In this document: positions 1 through 5,715 of the stretch, in pieces
Layout of the letters: every line of letters starts with the position of its first letter
How positions within the stretch are numbered: position 1 is the first letter of the stretch
Source of the DNA: Hadesarchaea archaeon
GTDB lineage: Archaea; Hadarchaeota; Hadarchaeia; Hadarchaeales; Hadarchaeaceae
Assembly (NCBI GenBank): GCA_014361095.1
Contig: JACIWF010000054.1
Location: 1-8,300, forward strand
Reading direction: 5' to 3'
DNA length: 8,300 nt
The notes under the pieces: generated by a model
What the model saw: the letters and a program-made list of their open reading frames with translations, nothing else
Databases searched by the model: none
Told to the model about the DNA's origin: nothing
Made by a program: the position numbers and the translations under genes

Positions 1-487
1 CCACGGCGGTCCAGTGGTGAACCCAAGGAAGAGCCCCCACCACCCCCAGCACGACCGTCAGTGTCCCCCAACCCTTAGATCCCGAGCGAAATATGCCGGC
101 ACCCATTATCCAGAAGGAGATCGGCACCAGCACAAAAAAGGCCACTGAAAAGTAGAAGTGGATCCTCCCTGCTGCTTCGGAAAATATTCCTATCCCGATG
201 AGGGAGATGGTGCCCAGCAAAAAAACCAAGGCACCCGCGCGGCGGACTCTATCCTGGTAAGTGGTGAGAATTGTCGCAGCAAACACCGTCGCCAGTACAC
301 CTCCCAGAACCAGTCCCGAGTTGAAGATGAGAGCCGCCTCACCAACACCTAGATCGCTGAGGGCATTTGCGGTCCAGCTAAACCAAGGCGAAAGCGCTAT
401 CGCTGTGAAGATGAACAAAAGGGCTACGATTGGTGCCGCAATTCCGCATATTCCGGCCAATCTCAAGCGCCCTTTCTCAGACATCAT
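1..487 (-). CDS. DUF998-like integral membrane protein (C-terminus beyond the left edge)
   Basis: My reading of the minus strand is open from the ATG at 487 to the window edge, about 162 codons, with no stop. It encodes a strongly hydrophobic protein with about five membrane segments (roughly residues 10-33, 50-73, 83-102, 112-138 and 143-162). The loop after the first segment contains SPWFSWTANALSDLGVG, followed by IFNSGL. An LSDLG-type loop leading into IFN is the signature I associate with DUF998 membrane proteins, which usually have six segments and about 200 residues, so only the last segment should be missing. The molecular function of the family is unknown. Two ATG codons are adjacent (487 and 484); GAGGATC at 497-503 is spaced better for 487. 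The start overlaps the end of the upstream gene by 11 bases, which implies translational coupling. It is the third gene of an operon headed by a winged-helix protein. Confidence 0.8.
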   Translation of the reverse strand, partial: MMSEKGRLRLAGICGIAAPIVALLFIFTAIALSPWFSWTANALSDLGVGEAALIFNSGLVLGGVLATVFAATILTTYQDRVRRAGALVFLLGTISLIGIGIFSEAAGRIHFYFSVAFFVLVPISFWIMGAGIFRSGSKGWGTLTVVLGVVGALPWVHHWTAV

Positions 488-839
488 AATGGTCTTGATC
501 CTCAAAATCTGTGTCTTCCTCAGGCTCCGTCCTTTCCTGTTCAGTTTGGTCCTCGACAGAACCCTCGCTCTGCTCAACTTCCGTTTGCTCCTCAGCTGGT
601 TGCTCTTCCTCGGCTTTTTCCTCAGTTTTCTGCGGGACAAGTTCCATGTACAGCTTCTTGAGTTCCTCCTCCTTCTCCTTCAAGGCCTTTTTCGAGGGCT
701 TGGGTAGGCTCAGACTTACCCCTGCCTGTGACAGCTCGCGTTTATACCTGGCCAACTTCGCAGAGCGGGCCAGTTGCCTGGCCTTCACGGCCATCTTGCC
801 TGTCTTACGGGTCAAATTTCCACCGCCTTTTACTATCAC
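477..839 (-). CDS. Small charged protein of unknown function, basic N-terminus and acidic C-terminal tail
   Basis: This 120-residue ORF lies between the winged-helix gene and the DUF998-like gene, 10 bases after the former and overlapping the latter by 11 bases. I do not recognise its family. The first 55 or so residues are basic (KTGKMAVKARQLARSAKLAR). A helical Lys/Glu stretch follows at about 48-66 (KPSKKALKEKEEELKKLYME). The last 50 residues are almost all Glu, Asp, Gln, Thr and Ser, and are probably disordered. There is no signal peptide or membrane segment, so it should be cytoplasmic. The start is uncertain: GTG at 839 lies directly behind a G-rich run (AGGGGGA), which is very close for a Shine-Dalgarno pairing; TTG at 815 and ATG at 794 are alternatives. 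The opposite-strand ORF here has low-complexity Ser-rich content and is a shadow of the acidic tail. Operon position suggests a role with the membrane protein or the regulator, but that is inference. Confidence 0.65.
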   Translation of the reverse strand: MIVKGGGNLTRKTGKMAVKARQLARSAKLARYKRELSQAGVSLSLPKPSKKALKEKEEELKKLYMELVPQKTEEKAEEEQPAEEQTEVEQSEGSVEDQTEQERTEPEEDTDFEDQDHYDV

Positions 840-849
840 TCCCCCTATT

Positions 850-1197
850 TTAACCTTGATGCGCCTCGGGCACCAGCCAGTACTCGGCTTCCTTCCTTAT
901 TTCGCGCAAGTACTGACTGAACCCATCATAGCTCAAATAGTAAACCGTCTTCCCTCCTGACTTCCTCGTGGAGATCATCCCTGTCTCCCGCAGAGGCTTC
1001 ATCAACACATAAAAATGCTTGCGCCCACCCGGCGTTTTCAGATCCAACCCCAGCACCGCCGCCAGCTCTTCAATGTTCTTCACACCCTCCCTCAACGCCC
1101 TCATCACCTTCAGCGCCTCCGGCTTCAGGGATGAGCTCTTGGGATGATTTCCATAAGCCAAGGCCAGCAGTTTTTCCGCCCCGCCTCTTTCTTCCAA
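850..1197 (-). CDS. Winged helix-turn-helix transcriptional regulator (ArsR-like fold), probable autoregulator
   Basis: This 115-residue protein has a single DNA-binding domain. The sequence shows a helix at residues 26-36 (PEALKVMRALR), a helix with the turn at 41-52 (IEELAAVLGLDL), a likely recognition helix at 57-72 (GRKHFYVLMKPLRETG), and a beta wing at 73-90 (MISTRKSGGKTVYYLSYD). A short C-terminal helix ends in EAEYWLVPEAHQG. This order is that of small archaeal winged-helix repressors; I see no ligand-binding domain and no obvious metal-binding cysteines. The start is TTG at 1197, supported by AGGTGAT about five bases upstream; no better start exists in frame nearby. It is the first gene of an operon with a charged protein and a DUF998-like membrane protein. 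Three related palindromes surround its promoter, so self-repression is likely but inferred. Confidence 0.8.
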   Translation of the reverse strand: MEERGGAEKLLALAYGNHPKSSSLKPEALKVMRALREGVKNIEELAAVLGLDLKTPGGRKHFYVLMKPLRETGMISTRKSGGKTVYYLSYDGFSQYLREIRKEAEYWLVPEAHQG

Positions 1198-1211
1198 TCA
1201 ATCACCTATCC

Positions 1212-1280
1212 TGAGTGATTTTCACTTCATTAATGAGTAATTTCAATATTTAAACCTTATGGTGAGTAATTTCAATACTC
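1212..1280. promoter_or_regulatory. Three-copy operator-like palindrome array around the operon promoter
   Basis: Three related sites lie at 1214-1226, 1235-1251 and 1264-1280. The rightmost reads GAGTAATTTCAATACTC, an inverted repeat with five-base arms GAGTA/TACTC. The middle copy shares 15 identical bases with it (TGAGTAATTTCAATA at 1234-1248 and 1263-1277) but has lost its second arm. The leftmost is AGTGA-TTT-TCACT. They sit upstream of the TATA box, on its downstream edge, and at the predicted transcript start. Binding there would block TBP/TFB or the polymerase, as expected for an autorepressing winged-helix dimer. The repeats are seen directly; the binding protein is inferred. Confidence 0.6.
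1247..1254 (-). promoter_or_regulatory. TATA box of the winged-helix/DUF998 operon
   Basis: On the minus strand the bases read TTTAAATA, preceded by AAGG. An archaeal transcript would start about 26 bases downstream, near 1225, giving a leader of about 27 bases that contains the AGGTGAT ribosome binding site before TTG 1197. The identical octamer occurs at 1996-2003 upstream of the other regulator. The placement is consistent, but the transcript start is a prediction. Confidence 0.55.
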
Positions 1281-1328
1281 TTTAAGGGTGCTTTTCTTGC
1301 TCGAACGTCAATTTTTCCTGTTTTTGAA

Positions 1329-1346
1329 TTACCCTATAAAGGGTAA
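1329..1346. repeat. 18-bp palindrome TTACCCT-ATAA-AGGGTAA in the gap between the two regulator genes
   Basis: The two seven-base arms are perfectly complementary around a four-base centre. It could be an operator dyad, and its CTATAAAG core could also act as a TATA box in either direction. A half site, AAGGGT, recurs at 1284-1289. It lies between two minus-strand genes, where a terminator is also possible, but no T-run follows on the minus strand, so I favour a protein-binding site. Confidence 0.5.
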
Positions 1347-1452
1347 ATAACCGACTTCAGGGGGATCCATTGGCTAAAAGTGCTGCCTCCAAACAGGCTC
1401 GATTTTTGGGTTATTACTCTACATAACTCATTTTCAGCTTGCTTGCCTGGTC

Positions 1453-1962
1453 TTAACTCGGCGGAAGACCAAAAACCTCAGCCAATACCTCTTCTATCTT
1501 TTTTAAAACTTTTTTTGACTGAATAACTACGTTTTGCTGGCTATTTTCACTTAATTCTATCAATTTTTGCTTTAATTTATTTAATTGTTTAGATATGCTC
1601 TCCTTATTCATTTGTTCCCTAAGTTTTCCCTTTACTTCACTTTCATATATTTTAAAAAGCTCATTTTCCAACATGCCGACCTTTAAAAGATCCGTTAAAT
1701 TTATAATTGTTTTGGCCACTTCATCGCCCAGCTCTGTTAATTTTACCAGTTTAATTCTCCCTGATTCTTTAAATGAAACTAAATTTAGCTTTTCCATTTT
1801 TTTCAAGACATTAAATGTATGCGCATAAGTTGTATTCACTTCTTTAGCGATTATTGTCGTATAAAGTGGTTTATTTTCCTTTTTTAGGTAAACAATTATT
1901 TTTCTAGGCTTTTCTTGTAAAAAAAGGGAATTTAAATCCTCATTTCTTTTTTGTACGGTCAT
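1453..1962 (-). CDS. Winged-helix (MarR-like) DNA-binding protein with a helical C-terminal tail
   Basis: The protein has 169 residues when started at ATG 1962, which has GGTGAT five bases upstream (1967-1972). The upstream TTG at 1977 is in frame but has no such site. Residues about 10-80 form a winged helix: PRKIIVYLKKENKPLYTTII, then EVNTTYAHTFNVLKKMEKLN as the recognition helix, then a wing (LVSFKESGRIKLVKLTELG) of the MarR/archaeal HTH type. Residues about 100-165 are rich in Lys, Glu, Leu and Ser and form a probable coiled coil (KQLNKLKQKLIELSEN and KKVLKKIEEVLAEVFG), likely used for dimerisation. I recognise no ligand pocket and cannot name a target. The gene is markedly A+T-rich compared with the operons on both sides, suggesting recent acquisition or relaxed constraint. 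It diverges from the plus-strand permease region and may control it, but this is inference. Confidence 0.75.
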   Translation of the reverse strand: MTVQKRNEDLNSLFLQEKPRKIIVYLKKENKPLYTTIIAKEVNTTYAHTFNVLKKMEKLNLVSFKESGRIKLVKLTELGDEVAKTIINLTDLLKVGMLENELFKIYESEVKGKLREQMNKESISKQLNKLKQKLIELSENSQQNVVIQSKKVLKKIEEVLAEVFGLPPS

Positions 1963-1995
1963 CCTAATCACCAGCAATATATAAGAAATTATATC

Positions 1996-2003
1996 TATTT
2001 AAA
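1996..2003 (-). promoter_or_regulatory. TATA box of the MarR-like regulator gene
   Basis: The minus strand reads TTTAAATA here. A start about 26 bases downstream, near 1974, would leave a leader of about 12 bases containing GGTGAT before ATG 1962. The surrounding 100 bases are extremely A+T-rich, so other boxes are possible. Confidence 0.45.
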
Positions 2004-2033
2004 GTTATCTACACTAAATAATATAAATTAAAA

Positions 2034-2042
2034 GATATATTA
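2034..2042 (+). promoter_or_regulatory. Possible plus-strand promoter towards the permease region
   Basis: GATATATTA on the plus strand is a plausible TATA box. It predicts a transcript start near 2064 and a leader ending in AGGGGGA (2077-2083), just before a TTG-started frame at 2090. The permease has no closer promoter-like sequence, so its message may begin here. The region is so A+T-rich that the match has limited weight. Confidence 0.3.
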
Positions 2043-2089
2043 ACTGGAAAATTGGAATGAAATTTAAAAAAAATCAAGGGGGAAAAATT

Positions 2090-2383
2090 TTGTTGACTAA
2101 AAGAGTGAGCAAAAAAATTTTTGAAAGAAAGGCTGGTTTAGATCGGGAAAAAGGTGGGGGTCGGCTGGATCCCGCTAAAGTAGTGTGAGTGTTGCAGGGC
2201 AAAACAAAAAATGACCCGCGCCCTAATTTCAGCAGGTCGCTAGAGAAAGCGATCAAAAAACTCCAGAAGGTTGAAAAGGCGCTATTACGATTACCTATGG
2301 GGATGAAACAACGCTCGAGACGTTCTTCAATACTGCTCTCTATGTCTTTTCAATTGTGGTGGCTGGAATTCTCGCCAGAGTAA
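2090..2383 (+). other. Coding-like frame broken by an in-frame TGA, upstream of and overlapping the permease
   Basis: From TTG 2090, preceded by AGGGGGA with a spacing of about six bases, a frame of 32 basic residues ends at TGA 2186-2188. The same frame resumes with GTG 2189 and continues for 64 residues to 2383. The second part begins with a Lys/Arg-rich amphipathic helix (FSRSLEKAIKKLQKVEKALL). After about 2300 it is simply the permease region read out of frame (rich in Arg, Ser, Trp). I recognise no family. Three readings are possible: two tiny coupled genes (GTGTGAGTG junction), a decayed gene with a nonsense mutation, or a leader sequence of the permease message. I cannot decide between them from sequence alone. 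Confidence 0.3.
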
Positions 2384-3285
2384 TCACCCACAGAATCGAG
2401 CCCCTAAAATTCCTGCAACCAATTGCTGATAAGTCGTTTAATATTTTGAACACCTTGGCCATTTGGGTAATGCTGCCAACCGTTGTTTTTGTCTCGATAT
2501 CTCGATATAGCCTTATTGAACTGGCCATCATGGGAAATGCCTTTGTGCTGGCATTTTTTACCATGGGCGTTTGTTTCGTGGCCTCGGTGGTGGTCTCAAG
2601 AATTTCTGGAGACAACAGAAAAACAATGGTTGCCATTGCATTAAACTCCTCTTTTCCGAATGTCACCTTTCTAGGATTTCCAGTCATCTATGCATTTTTT
2701 GATGTCAGAGGGCTAAACGGACTGGGTCCTGCAGCACTCTATGCAGTGGGTATCTCGGTCCCGCATCTTATTTTGGGCGTGATGTTGGCGGCGACAGCAG
2801 TGAGAAAAAAGGTTAGCGTTGGTTCTGTAATTGAAACCATCATCACTTTCCCGGCCGCCTTCGCATTAATAGTTGCGCTTCTTTTCGTTGCTTTCGCTGC
2901 CCCGCTGCCGACAGTCGCCAGAGAATTTTTCGACGCCTACTTAACCAAACCTTTCTTCGGACTCATGCTACTGCTGGTAGGATACCAGATGCCTATCGTT
3001 AACCCAAGAAAATACGTGAAGGACATAACGATGGTTTCATTGATGAGATTCATAGTTGGTCCGTTAGTGACCTATGGTCTAATCATGGCATTGGGTCTGA
3101 GCCTAAAGACCGACATCACGCCGCGACCATCGATGGTTCAATCGATAATGCCGCCAGGTTTTTTTAATATGATCCTGGCCTGGAACTACAAGCTCGACCT
3201 GAAGATGTACAGCGCGATTATCTTCTACACGACCCTGCTGTCCCTTTTCATAGTGCTTCCGATAACGTATATGCTTATTTTTTAA
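2356..3285 (+). CDS. AEC-family (auxin efflux carrier type) membrane transporter, N-terminus uncertain
   Basis: The product is a permease of the AEC family (TC 2.A.69), whose characterised members export or exchange small organic anions such as malate; the substrate here is unknown. The 309 residues form about nine to ten membrane segments. Diagnostic pieces are LAIWVMLPTVVF (34-45), the conserved loop NSSFPNVTFLGFPV (97-110) leading into GLGPAALYAVGIS, and the last repeat SIMPPGFFNMILAW (263-276) with MYSAIIFYTTLLSLFIVLP after it. GTG 2356 is the first usable start in frame, but it has no ribosome binding site and cuts into the first membrane helix. The same frame is open back to 2275 and reads TLETFFNTALYVFSIVVAGILARVI-like sequence (split here by 2356), which looks like the true N-terminus without a start codon. 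The 3' end overlaps the convergent glycyl-tRNA synthetase gene by 11 bases. Family assignment is firm; the 5' end is not. Confidence 0.85.
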   Translation: MVAGILARVITHRIEPLKFLQPIADKSFNILNTLAIWVMLPTVVFVSISRYSLIELAIMGNAFVLAFFTMGVCFVASVVVSRISGDNRKTMVAIALNSSFPNVTFLGFPVIYAFFDVRGLNGLGPAALYAVGISVPHLILGVMLAATAVRKKVSVGSVIETIITFPAAFALIVALLFVAFAAPLPTVAREFFDAYLTKPFFGLMLLLVGYQMPIVNPRKYVKDITMVSLMRFIVGPLVTYGLIMALGLSLKTDITPRPSMVQSIMPPGFFNMILAWNYKLDLKMYSAIIFYTTLLSLFIVLPITYMLIF

Positions 3286-4807
3286 CCGGGGTGCCGACGT
3301 TTTCAAAATTAATTTGATCATGGAGAAGCGAGGTTAAAACATCGGGTAATTTTTCGATGCTGACCCGGACCTGTTTGGTCGTGTCCCTGTCCCTCACAGT
3401 AACCGTATCGTCCTCTAAAGTTTGGTGATCAACTGTGACGCAGTAAGGAGTGCCAATCTCATCGGCCCGCGCATAACGCCTGCCAATAGACCCCGAGTCG
3501 TCATAATCGGCCAGCAATCCTCTGGACCTCAAAAGATTTTGTACCTGGATGGCTTTCTCAGGCAAACCATCGCGTTTGAGCAGCGGAAAAACTCCGACCT
3601 CAACCGGGGCCAGCCACTTCTTCAGCCTAAGATATTTGCGCTCACCTTCTTCAACAAAGGCATGTTCAAGGACGCAATAAAGCGGTCGGTCGATCCCATA
3701 GGAAGGTTCGACCACATGGCAAATTATCTTTCTACCGCTTTCACCGACCGTCATCGTCAAATCCTCACCGCTGAACTTTGCGTGGCGAGAGAGATCATAG
3801 TCTGTACGGTTGGCAATCCCGGCGACCTCCACCCAGCCAAAACGCTTTGTGTAAACCTCGGCGTCCCATGTTTCGCTGGAATAATGGGCCCGCTGCCACG
3901 GCTTCTGTTCTCGGAATCTTATGTGTTCGTAGGGTATGCCCAACTCCATGAGGAACTTTTTGGTTAGAGCAGCATAGTAGGCGATCAGTTCATTGTGGAT
4001 GTAGTTTTTTTCTACCGCTTCCCTTGCAGTAACCTCAACTATTTTTTCCTCTCCTTTTATCTGATCTTCCGCCCGCCATAACCGGATCTTTTCATCTGCA
4101 AGCGAGGAGAAATTAGGATGATGCGGGTTTTCCGGATCGAAAAATACTTCCGCCTCGGCCATCGTGAACTCGCGCAGTCTGATTATGCCCTGACGAGGTG
4201 ATATCTCATTTCGGTAGCCCTTACCAATTTGGATCGCTCCAAAGGGCAACCTTCCGCGGGCATAACGCTGCAACCGCTTAAAGTCAATAAAAATCCCCTG
4301 CGCAGTTTCCGGTCGCAGATAACCAACACGCTGGCTGCCGGGACCAATAAAGGTGCGAAACATTGAGTTGAAGAGGAAAACCTTACCCAGTTCTCCGCCG
4401 CAATCGGGGCACTTGACCTTATTTTTTGCAAAAAATTCGTCCATCTCGGCCTCCTTCATGCCCTCAATATCTTTACCAGTAGCCTCACGGGCAACGTCCA
4501 CTGCCTTGAAGGAATTTCCGCACTTCTTACACTCAACCATCGCATCAACAAAATGGTCAACGTGGCCGCTGGCCTTCAACACCTCTTCGGGCATGACGCT
4601 TGGAGAGTCTATCTCAAAGAAGTTCTCCCCGACCAGATAGAACTCACGCCACTTTTGAATTATTTTGTTCTTCAACACTGAACCTAGCGGACCAAAGTCG
4701 TAAAAGCCACCCACTCCACCGTATATCTCGAAAGATGGCCAGATAAAACCACGTCTGCGAGCCAGCTCCATCATTTCTTCTGATTTATCTTTCAATTCCA
4801 GCACCAA
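3275..4807 (-). CDS. glyS: Glycyl-tRNA synthetase, class II, archaeal/eukaryotic single-chain type
   Basis: The enzyme charges tRNA-Gly with glycine using ATP in the cytoplasm, as a homodimer. Its 510 residues show the whole architecture. The N-terminus has the family sequence FIWPSFEIYGGVGGFYDFGP (21-40). Four cysteines (C93, C96, C133, C136) in CKKCG and CPDCG make a zinc ribbon. RPETAQGIF (165-173) follows. Class II motif 2 is GYRNEISPRQGIIRLREF (197-214), and motif 3 is GIDRPLYCVLEHA (371-383). The anticodon-binding domain begins at about 390 (PVEVGVFPLL) and runs to the end. There is no WHEP extension. Length is slightly under that of many archaeal relatives but nothing essential is missing. 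The start is TTG 4807 or GTG 4804; the only good Shine-Dalgarno-like run, GGAGTGAT at 4822-4829, lies in the end of the preceding CBS gene, 15 bases away, so coupled translation is likely. Confidence 0.97.
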   Translation of the reverse strand: MVLELKDKSEEMMELARRRGFIWPSFEIYGGVGGFYDFGPLGSVLKNKIIQKWREFYLVGENFFEIDSPSVMPEEVLKASGHVDHFVDAMVECKKCGNSFKAVDVAREATGKDIEGMKEAEMDEFFAKNKVKCPDCGGELGKVFLFNSMFRTFIGPGSQRVGYLRPETAQGIFIDFKRLQRYARGRLPFGAIQIGKGYRNEISPRQGIIRLREFTMAEAEVFFDPENPHHPNFSSLADEKIRLWRAEDQIKGEEKIVEVTAREAVEKNYIHNELIAYYAALTKKFLMELGIPYEHIRFREQKPWQRAHYSSETWDAEVYTKRFGWVEVAGIANRTDYDLSRHAKFSGEDLTMTVGESGRKIICHVVEPSYGIDRPLYCVLEHAFVEEGERKYLRLKKWLAPVEVGVFPLLKRDGLPEKAIQVQNLLRSRGLLADYDDSGSIGRRYARADEIGTPYCVTVDHQTLEDDTVTVRDRDTTKQVRVSIEKLPDVLTSLLHDQINFENVGTPVKK

Positions 4808-4822
4808 GAATTTGAAGATCCA

Positions 4823-5659
4823 TCACTCCGTCAAAGCACGGAGTAGATCGATGTCTCGCACTATGCCAACCAATTTGCCCTCGGATGAAACAACTGGCGT
4901 CTGCTCAACCTTGTTCTGTTTCATCAGCTGGGCCACGCGGCTAATCGGGGTCTTTCTGGTGATGGTGACCAGCTCCTTGGTCATGACATCCTTCACCAGT
5001 TTGTCCGGTATCTTCAGCATACTCTTGGTGATATAGATCCTGTCCTCGCTATCCCAGGTCCAGCTATCGCCCTCGCTCCTTCCTGACATCTGGCTGACCT
5101 TTGAATCCACTTCGACTTCACTGACCCGGATGATGTCATAATCATCTATTATTCCAACCATGACCCCATTCTCGTTTATCACCGGCAATCCTCGAAAGCC
5201 AGCCAAATCCATTATCTCGATGGCTGCCTTTATCGGTGTGCCTTCCCAGACAACAAAAACATGCTTTCGCATCAGGTCCGAGGCCGGGCGTTCTATGCCC
5301 ATTTCAGCTATCGCGCGGTAGACGATGTCCCTCACGGTGATGATGCCGACAATTTTTCCGTCCTTTAAAACGGGCATCCTCCTGACTCCGGATCTCAAGA
5401 ACTTCAAGGCGGCATCCTCGAGGCTCTCATCCGGACTAACGGTGGGGACATCACGATCAACCAGCATTGCCAGCTGGTCTTCATCTGGGTGCTCAAAGAG
5501 CTTGCGCAGGGTAACCATGCCGACAAGCTCCTCGGTTCCTCGCTTCACCACTGGAACTGCGCTGACACCTAGCTTTCTGAGCAGGTCCAGGGCGTCGGAA
5601 CGCGAGCCCGGAACTTCTACCCACTTAATCTCTTTGGTCATTACATCCTTTACCTTCAT
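4823..5659 (-). CDS. Protein with four CBS domains, probable nucleotide-binding sensor
   Basis: The 278 residues consist of two tandem CBS pairs and nothing else. The repeats begin at KVKDVMTKEI (2-11), VDRDVPTVSP (67-76), ASDLMRKHVF (126-135) and VKDVMTKELV (212-231 region). Each ends with a typical G-x-V/I-G-I/M-[IV] strand followed by an Asp/Arg-containing helix (VGMVTLRKL, VGIITVRDIV, VGIIDDYDII, VGIVRDIDLL). A linker of about 40 residues rich in Ser, Asp and Trp separates the third and fourth repeats. CBS pairs generally bind AMP, ATP, SAM or related ligands and regulate partner proteins; no catalytic domain is fused here. ATG 5659 is the start; no strong ribosome binding site is visible, with GGAG 14 bases upstream as the best candidate. 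The glycyl-tRNA synthetase gene follows after 15 bases, probably in one message. The ligand and target cannot be read from sequence. Confidence 0.92.
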   Translation of the reverse strand: MKVKDVMTKEIKWVEVPGSRSDALDLLRKLGVSAVPVVKRGTEELVGMVTLRKLFEHPDEDQLAMLVDRDVPTVSPDESLEDAALKFLRSGVRRMPVLKDGKIVGIITVRDIVYRAIAEMGIERPASDLMRKHVFVVWEGTPIKAAIEIMDLAGFRGLPVINENGVMVGIIDDYDIIRVSEVEVDSKVSQMSGRSEGDSWTWDSEDRIYITKSMLKIPDKLVKDVMTKELVTITRKTPISRVAQLMKQNKVEQTPVVSSEGKLVGIVRDIDLLRALTE

Positions 5660-5694
5660 GTTACCGCTTCCAGCTCCATTATCATTCGCTGCCG

Positions 5695-5702
5695 TCTTAT
5701 AG
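5695..5702 (-). promoter_or_regulatory. Possible TATA box of the CBS-glyS pair
   Basis: In the 56-base gap after the amidohydrolase gene the minus strand reads CTATAAGA within an A+T-rich run. A transcript start near 5673 would leave a 14-base leader before ATG 5659. This suggests that the CBS and glycyl-tRNA synthetase genes can be transcribed separately from the two genes upstream, although readthrough is not excluded. Confidence 0.4.
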
Positions 5703-5715
5703 AATTTGTTTAGGT

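Larger units (their letters stand above)
1198..1452. other. Non-coding gap between the two winged-helix genes
   Basis: The left third holds the promoter and operator array. The centre holds the 18-bp palindrome. To its right on the plus strand is an 18-codon frame at 1370-1426 (TTG start, TAA stop), preceded by GGGGGA at 1360-1365. It would encode MAKSAASKQARFLGYYST. The frame is too short to support as a gene and could be chance or a gene remnant. I see no RNA gene, CRISPR repeat or insertion-sequence end here. Confidence 0.5.

Noticed and set aside
511..960. Plus-strand ORF of 149 residues, very rich in Ser, Cys and Phe
   Set aside because: It is the antisense of the Glu/Lys-rich tail of the 477-839 gene and the start of 850-1197; its low-complexity composition follows from the opposite strand.
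2186..2188. TGA as a selenocysteine codon
   Set aside because: I see no selenoprotein family similarity, no cysteine-equivalent context and no convincing SECIS-like hairpin in the region.
3422..3967. Plus-strand ORF of 181 residues
   Set aside because: It lies wholly antisense to the anticodon-binding and catalytic regions of glycyl-tRNA synthetase, whose motifs are unmistakable.
5656..5685. Nine-codon upstream frame (ATG ATA ATG GAG ...) ending in TGA over the ATG of the CBS gene
   Set aside because: The predicted transcript start near 5673 lies downstream of both of its ATG codons, and such short frames arise by chance.
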